From: Desulfobacter sp.
GTDB taxonomy: Bacteria > Desulfobacterota > Desulfobacteria > Desulfobacterales > Desulfobacteraceae
Reading direction: 5' to 3'
Assembly: GCA_030145005.1 (NCBI GenBank)
Contig: JAQYWJ010000028.1
Span: 1-15,379, forward strand
DNA: 15,379 nucleotides
Shown: positions 11,611 through 15,379 of the stretch, piece by piece
Layout: each line of letters opens with the position of its first letter
Numbering within the stretch: position 1 is the first letter of the stretch
Program-made: the position numbers and the translations under genes
Notes under the pieces: generated by a model
Database searches by the model: none
What the model saw: only the letters and a program-made list of their open reading frames with translations
What the model was told of the DNA's origin: nothing

Positions 11611-13401
11611 ATGTCAATGATAAATATGCCGGTTGTTCTGGTCTCATTGATTCTAATCCTGACATTAGTCCTTCTGATTTCAGAAAAAATTTCGGTTGAT
11701 AAGACTGCCATAGGTATCATGGTGCTTCTTGCACTGACTGGAATACTTTCCCCGGCAGAGACCGTGGCAGGGTTTGCCAATCCCGCGGTGATAACCGTAG
11801 GGGCCATGTTTCTTTTAAGTTATGGGCTGATACGGACCGGCGCTGTCGGCTTTTTGACGGAACTGGTTTTAAAATTTTCAAAAGGGAACCGGAAATCCGC
11901 TTTTATCATTGTCCTCACGAGTGTTGCCGTTCTGTCAGCATTTATTAATAACACACCGGTTGTGACTCTTTTTATCCCCATTGTCATGGGATTGAGCTGT
12001 GAATGTGATTTTTCCCCTTCAAAACTGCTCATACCATTGTCCTATGTATCAATTCTGGCCGGCACATCTACACTGATCGGCACGTCGACCAACATAATTG
12101 TCAGCGATCTTGCGTACATCAAAGGATTTGATCAGTTGTCCATGTTTGAACTCGGCCGCCTTGGTGTTCCCATCGCTGCAATCGGAATCCTTTTTTTATT
12201 CCTGGCTTCACCAAAACTCATGCCCGGCCGGACTGCACCTCTATGTGAACTGGATGAAGGGAAAGAAAAAAAATACATTGCAGAACTGATGGTCACTGAA
12301 AAAAGTCCATTGATCGGGAAAAAAGATATCAGTGTATATGCCAAAGAAAATATAGGGCTGAGCGTGATTGAAATTTTCAGAAACGGAGGTATTTTTGATC
12401 CGTCCAGAACCAGACTGAGCATAAAGCAGAATGATATTCTCCTGGTCAAGGGGGCGGCACAGGACATCATCGCCTGTCTGAAAAGCAAAGAGTTATCTTT
12501 GATTCATGGAAAAGAAAATCTCACATTTGGCGGGAGCCCCGAAGATGATCTCATTGTTGAACTCGTTATCCCTCCGCTTTCATCCCTTCTAAGGGAGCCC
12601 TTGATGTCAGATGAACTGCAAAACGACGCAGATATATGTATTATTGCGATACGAAGCCGAACGAGTTATTTTTCCTATAAAACATTACAAAACGGGAGGC
12701 TGAAAATCGGGGATATTCTCCTCGTACAATGCCCGAGAAACAAATTGGATAAAATAAGAAAGAGTCCAGACTTTGTGATCATTGAGGATATTCACCACGC
12801 TATCGTTGACAGGGAAAAAGCCGGCATTGCCACCGGGATTTTTGCCGCTGTCGTGCTTGCTGCAACGCTGGGGCTTGTTGACATCATGATCTGCGCTCTT
12901 ACCGGCGTTTTTTTAATGACGTTTACCCACTGCCTTAGTTTAAAAGATGCCTACCGTTCACTCGAGTCTCAAGTGCTCCTTTTGATTGTCGGAACACTGG
13001 CTTTGGGGCTGGCCATGCAGAAAACAGGCGCAACTGAGCTCTATTCAGACGCGTTTTTAAGTCTATTCGACGGCAAAAGTCCACATGTGATCCTTTTTGC
13101 CATCATACTCCTAACCAGTATATTCACCCATATTTTAAGCAACAATGCAACTGCAGTACTCCTGCTTCCCATCGCCATCTCTACCGCAGTCTCACTTGGC
13201 GTGGATACCCGGCCATTTATTATCGGCATCTGTTTTGGAGCCAGCGCCTGTTATGCGAGCCCCATTGGTTACCAGACGAATCTGCTGGTCTATGGTCCTG
13301 GGGGATATAGATTTTCAGACTTTCTTAAACTGGGTTTGCCTTTGAATATAATGGTAATTGTTATCGCAAGTGTTTTTATCCCTGTTTTCTGGCCTTTTTA
13401 A
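11611..13401 (+). CDS. SLC13/DASS-type permease with two RCK_C (TrkA-C) domains
   Basis: A 596-residue inner-membrane ion/anion transporter with the layout membrane-RCK_C-RCK_C-membrane. The N-terminal half (about 1-205) carries FINNTPVVTLFIPIV and the TSTLIGTSTNIIV motif. Two soluble RCK_C-like domains follow (about 225-300 and 315-400, with LSIKQNDILLVKG and LKIGDILLVQCP). The C-terminal half has SNNATAVLLLPIAIS (about 510-524) and SPIGYQTNLLVYGPGGY (about 550-566), the second copy of the family's inverted repeat. Relatives carry sulfate, dicarboxylates or other anions with Na+. In a sulfate reducer sulfate is a reasonable candidate, but this is inference. GGAG seven bases upstream supports the start. 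It is a single-gene unit; the hairpin after it (13423-13444) lacks a T-run. Confidence 0.88.
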   Translation: MSMINMPVVLVSLILILTLVLLISEKISVDKTAIGIMVLLALTGILSPAETVAGFANPAVITVGAMFLLSYGLIRTGAVGFLTELVLKFSKGNRKSAFIIVLTSVAVLSAFINNTPVVTLFIPIVMGLSCECDFSPSKLLIPLSYVSILAGTSTLIGTSTNIIVSDLAYIKGFDQLSMFELGRLGVPIAAIGILFLFLASPKLMPGRTAPLCELDEGKEKKYIAELMVTEKSPLIGKKDISVYAKENIGLSVIEIFRNGGIFDPSRTRLSIKQNDILLVKGAAQDIIACLKSKELSLIHGKENLTFGGSPEDDLIVELVIPPLSSLLREPLMSDELQNDADICIIAIRSRTSYFSYKTLQNGRLKIGDILLVQCPRNKLDKIRKSPDFVIIEDIHHAIVDREKAGIATGIFAAVVLAATLGLVDIMICALTGVFLMTFTHCLSLKDAYRSLESQVLLLIVGTLALGLAMQKTGATELYSDAFLSLFDGKSPHVILFAIILLTSIFTHILSNNATAVLLLPIAISTAVSLGVDTRPFIIGICFGASACYASPIGYQTNLLVYGPGGYRFSDFLKLGLPLNIMVIVIASVFIPVFWPF

Positions 13402-13799
13402 GTGCAATTCCGGGGCAGTATATCTATTTTATAAGAAAAATAGAGACAAGATACAAAAAACAAGAGGGCGAAGCGCCTGCGGCGCTCATTTTAGCGCTGC
13501 ATTGTTGGTGTCATTATTTTCATTATGATTTGAGATTTATGTTCTTGGTAAAGCCAGAACCAAGGTGTAAGCCCGGATAACTGCACAAGACTGGTTCTCT
13601 GGTATTGGTCAGCTTTACAAACAGCCTTATCATAGGGCATGTTTCACTACCCGTGCGCCAAATTGCCGGTATTTTGAGTTTCGGCCTGGGTTTTAATGGC
13701 TAAAAACGGCCTGACTTTTGGTCTTTACATCAGGAGAAAGGCCCTCTTTTAAAATTTTCATCACATCACATCCAAACGCTCAATGGCCTTTTAGATTGT
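13402..13799. other. Long non-coding stretch with palindromes, possibly eroded sequence
   Basis: No recognisable gene. A short A+T-rich hairpin (13423-13444) follows the permease. AGCGCC-TGC-GGCGCT (about 13469-13483) is a compact palindrome. Between 13548 and 13618 lies an imperfect 70-bp inverted repeat, with GTAAAGC/GCTTTAC at the ends and AGAACCA/TGGTTCT inside. A 49-codon minus frame (13640-13491) begins MPYDKAVCKADQYQRT and contains SGLTPWFWLYQEHK; it has no good ribosome binding site and is not recognised. The stretch may be a decayed mobile element. Confidence 0.4.
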
Positions 13800-14807
13800 C
13801 TATTGCTGTTCAAGCCATGTGTCAAATGCCTTCCTTTGGTATTCATAAAGTATGCGAGAAAATGCTTTCTTATTTCCACAGTATAAGGTGTGTCGTATTA
13901 TTGTATAAGGTGTCAACACATGCTGACCTTTAAGAAATTTTTCGTAGTTAGTTACAGTTGTTATATTTTCTTTAATCATTTTTTTAAAATTAACTACTGT
14001 GATTTTTTCCTGATTTAATATTTCATCAACAAGAGCATCAACTTTTCGTGATGAAAAATGAAATTCAGGGAAATATAGTTCTACAATTTTTTCGAAATGA
14101 AAAACATTTAAGACCTCATTTTTATTTGTGATAATTTCTTCTTTTGTAATTTTCTCAAGTTTTTCTGTTTCTTCACGGATACTGAAAAATTCTCTGTCGG
14201 CAGTTTCAAAAAGAGCCGCAAGGCTGTTTATCCTTCGTTTTAGCACATGTGGTATTGATTTTTTGTATTTAATTTTATGGTCTAGAACGCTCCATGCATC
14301 TTGTATAATTGTTCGTATTTGCACTTCAAAACTTATGTCTTTATAAATGCTGTACTCTGGCATAATTTCTCTTGTTGAATCAAGCTTAAGGTCTAGATGT
14401 AACCCTTTGTAGCCAAAAGAACTTTCTGTTTGTTCAAGTAGTTTAGATTTGTCTGTTGAGTCAATGAGGCACAAATTGTCCATCAGAATTTTCCCAATTT
14501 CTTGTATGTTTTTCTCATAAAGACAAATAATTCTTATGCCAATTAAATCCGTGATGTAATCATTAATTTCATATTCCTTCTTTTCTTCTTCAAGTTTTGA
14601 CTGGTATTTTCTTGAAAATTTATTGATGCATTCTTCTATACCTTTGACGCGAGATGTCACTGTGGATGCAGATAGTTCTGAGGAGGTTGCGAGGAGTGAT
14701 CTAATTAGGGTGGAGAATGACGATTCAGCGTTACGTAACAATTCGAGATTGTCGCTAGTGTAATTGATAAACCTTTGTTTTTCTGTTTCAAAATCTAAAG
14801 AAGGCAT
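13800..14807 (-). CDS. RelA/SpoT-domain protein (small alarmone synthetase-like) with C-terminal extension
   Basis: A 335-residue protein with a RelA/SpoT nucleotidyltransferase domain at about 45-185. Conserved features: R53-V-K55 and K63 in the ATP-binding region, NDYITDLIGIRI (82-93, with D87 and R92), FGYKGLHLDLKL (131-142, Y133 and H137), and FEVQIRTIIQDAWSVLDHKI (160-179, with E161, Q163, R165 and H177). This domain moves pyrophosphate from ATP to a nucleotide or, in some toxins, to tRNA. No HD hydrolase, TGS or ACT domain is present. The last 150 residues are an extension I cannot assign, which may sense or regulate. The gene is visibly richer in A+T than its neighbours and sits alone in unassigned DNA, suggesting transfer. 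GGGAG near 14817-14821 supports the start, partly inside a TAATGG/CCATTA hairpin. Confidence 0.82.
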   Translation of the reverse strand: MPSLDFETEKQRFINYTSDNLELLRNAESSFSTLIRSLLATSSELSASTVTSRVKGIEECINKFSRKYQSKLEEEKKEYEINDYITDLIGIRIICLYEKNIQEIGKILMDNLCLIDSTDKSKLLEQTESSFGYKGLHLDLKLDSTREIMPEYSIYKDISFEVQIRTIIQDAWSVLDHKIKYKKSIPHVLKRRINSLAALFETADREFFSIREETEKLEKITKEEIITNKNEVLNVFHFEKIVELYFPEFHFSSRKVDALVDEILNQEKITVVNFKKMIKENITTVTNYEKFLKGQHVLTPYTIIRHTLYCGNKKAFSRILYEYQRKAFDTWLEQQ

Positions 14808-14840
14808 TAATGGATGCTCCCATTATTGATTTTCAAATCT

Positions 14841-14892
14841 AATCGCGGTGCGAAGTCAGCACCGCGATTCACGGCGGCGGAGCCGCCGTGAA
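14841..14892. repeat. Two overlapping perfect hairpins upstream of the RelA/SpoT-domain gene
   Basis: The first is an 11-bp stem AATCGCGGTGC/GCACCGCGATT (14841-14851 with 14859-14869, 7-base loop). The second is an 11-bp stem TTCACGGCGGC/GCCGCCGTGAA (14868-14878 with 14882-14892, loop GGA). They share two bases. They are G+C-rich inside A+T-rich DNA and have no T-run, so a REP-like repeat fits better than a terminator. Confidence 0.6.
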
Positions 14893-15253
14893 CAAGTTAA
14901 TCTATGGTTTCCGTTTATCTTTCATCCTCACTTATCTAACGGGATAACATGAAATTTTTAAAAGTTATACAGATCTGAATAGTTCCTTTTTAAATTCAAC
15001 TTTATCGGAGATTAACCTTATTCTTCATTTCTATGGTGGTCTGCGCCAACCCAGATCCGGGTCTGCTTATGACAATCCTTGATGGGTTGTCCTTTACGTG
15101 CGATTGCCCTGCGGCACCGGAACACGTTTGTGATCCGGTGCCGAAAAGCAGCGTTGCTTATTTTTTCGTCGGGAATAAGACTTTTCATCCAGCGAAGGTT
15201 CAAGAAGCGCTCAGCTCACAATTGGATAAAAAAATTATTTATAAACGTTTACT
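14893..15253. other. Unassigned region with a 10-bp hairpin
   Basis: No gene can be supported. Plus and minus frames overlap through 15018-15257 without ribosome binding sites or recognisable motifs. CGGCACCGGA/TCCGGTGCCG (15112-15121 with 15134-15143, 12-base loop) is a perfect 10-bp stem. The G+C-rich block 15033-15145 contrasts with its A+T-rich surroundings and could be a repeat element or relic. Confidence 0.4.
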
Positions 15254-15379
15254 TTAAAGATTAGAGATTTCCTCTTTGTCTATAACCTTAATACCCTGTT
15301 CCGCCAAAATAACTTTTGCCTTTTCAAGGTCATCAAAGCGGAAAATCATGATGGCGTTTTTGCACTGGGGGTTGGCAAA
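15254..15379 (-). CDS. C-terminus of an ACT-domain protein (partial)
   Basis: The last 41 codons of a minus-strand gene that enters from the right. The visible residues include KNAIMIFRFDDLEKAKVILA, followed by EQGIKVIDKEEISNL and stop. The pattern of a beta strand (IMIFRF), an amphipathic helix (DDLEKAKVILAEQ) and a GIKVI strand fits the second half of an ACT domain, a small amino-acid-binding regulatory fold often found as stand-alone proteins in anaerobes. The start and the rest of the domain lie outside the window, so its ligand and partner cannot be judged. No clear terminator is seen after it. Confidence 0.7.
   Translation of the reverse strand, partial: FANPQCKNAIMIFRFDDLEKAKVILAEQGIKVIDKEEISNL

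Noticed and set aside
13718..13933. 71-codon plus frame overlapping the end of the RelA/SpoT-domain gene
   Set aside because: Overlaps a well-supported gene on the other strand and has no recognisable motif.
15018..15257. Overlapping plus and minus frames before the ACT-domain gene end
   Set aside because: Three frames stay open over the same bases, none has a ribosome binding site or a recognised motif; G+C-rich composition alone can explain them.
1..15379. CRISPR array, tRNA or rRNA genes
   Set aside because: No regularly spaced direct repeats and no tRNA- or rRNA-like sequences were noticed; the repeats seen are palindromic elements and one tandem duplication.

Overview
The window looks like chromosomal DNA of an anaerobic, probably sulfate-reducing deltaproteobacterium (Desulfobacterota, Desulfobacteraceae-like). 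The reasons are a desulfoferrodoxin, a rubrerythrin-type ferritin-like protein, two rubredoxins, a ferredoxin:thioredoxin reductase catalytic subunit and a cytochrome bd oxidase within about 11 kb. The lineage is inferred from gene content only. Layout: the last codons of pstB (3-32, +); a rubrerythrin-like protein (302-763, +); exonuclease III (942-1736, +) with a strong terminator; an FTR catalytic subunit plus glutaredoxin-like pair (2006-2601, -); a relic of an aminoglycoside-phosphotransferase-family gene (about 2750-2863); an unknown 75-aa protein and desulfoferrodoxin (3247-3923, +); an operon-like trio of SRPBCC-epimerase fusion, polytopic membrane protein and DHH phosphoesterase (4193-7679, +); then, read right to left, cydA, cydB and two rubredoxins (10878-7776, -). 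After a long non-coding stretch come an SLC13-type permease with two RCK_C-like domains (11611-13401, +), an A+T-rich RelA/SpoT-domain protein (13800-14807, -) and the C-terminus of an ACT-domain protein (15254-15379, -). No tRNA, rRNA or CRISPR array was seen. 

Many of the genes make a coherent oxygen-defence set. Cytochrome bd reduces O2 to water at the membrane, desulfoferrodoxin reduces superoxide, rubrerythrin-type diiron proteins act on peroxide, rubredoxins pass electrons to such enzymes, the FTR/glutaredoxin pair handles thiols, and exonuclease III repairs oxidatively damaged DNA. The genes are on both strands in several transcription units, so this is a cluster of related functions, not one operon. 

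The non-coding DNA is unusually structured. A palindromic dispersed element occurs twice in opposite orientations (781-935 and 1825-2006); one copy ends 6 bp before the exonuclease III start codon and the other meets the FTR stop codon. An 85-bp MITE-like element with 20-bp terminal inverted repeats lies upstream of cydA and follows the first codons of what looks like a broken gene. A block holding the DHH 3' end, a terminator and a rubredoxin gene is present twice in tandem. One rubredoxin copy is ordinary; the other has an internal partial duplication in which the two iron-ligand cysteines of the first knuckle are split between the two repeats. The right-hand 2 kb (RelA/SpoT gene, stacked hairpins, unassigned sequence) looks like an acquired or eroded segment.
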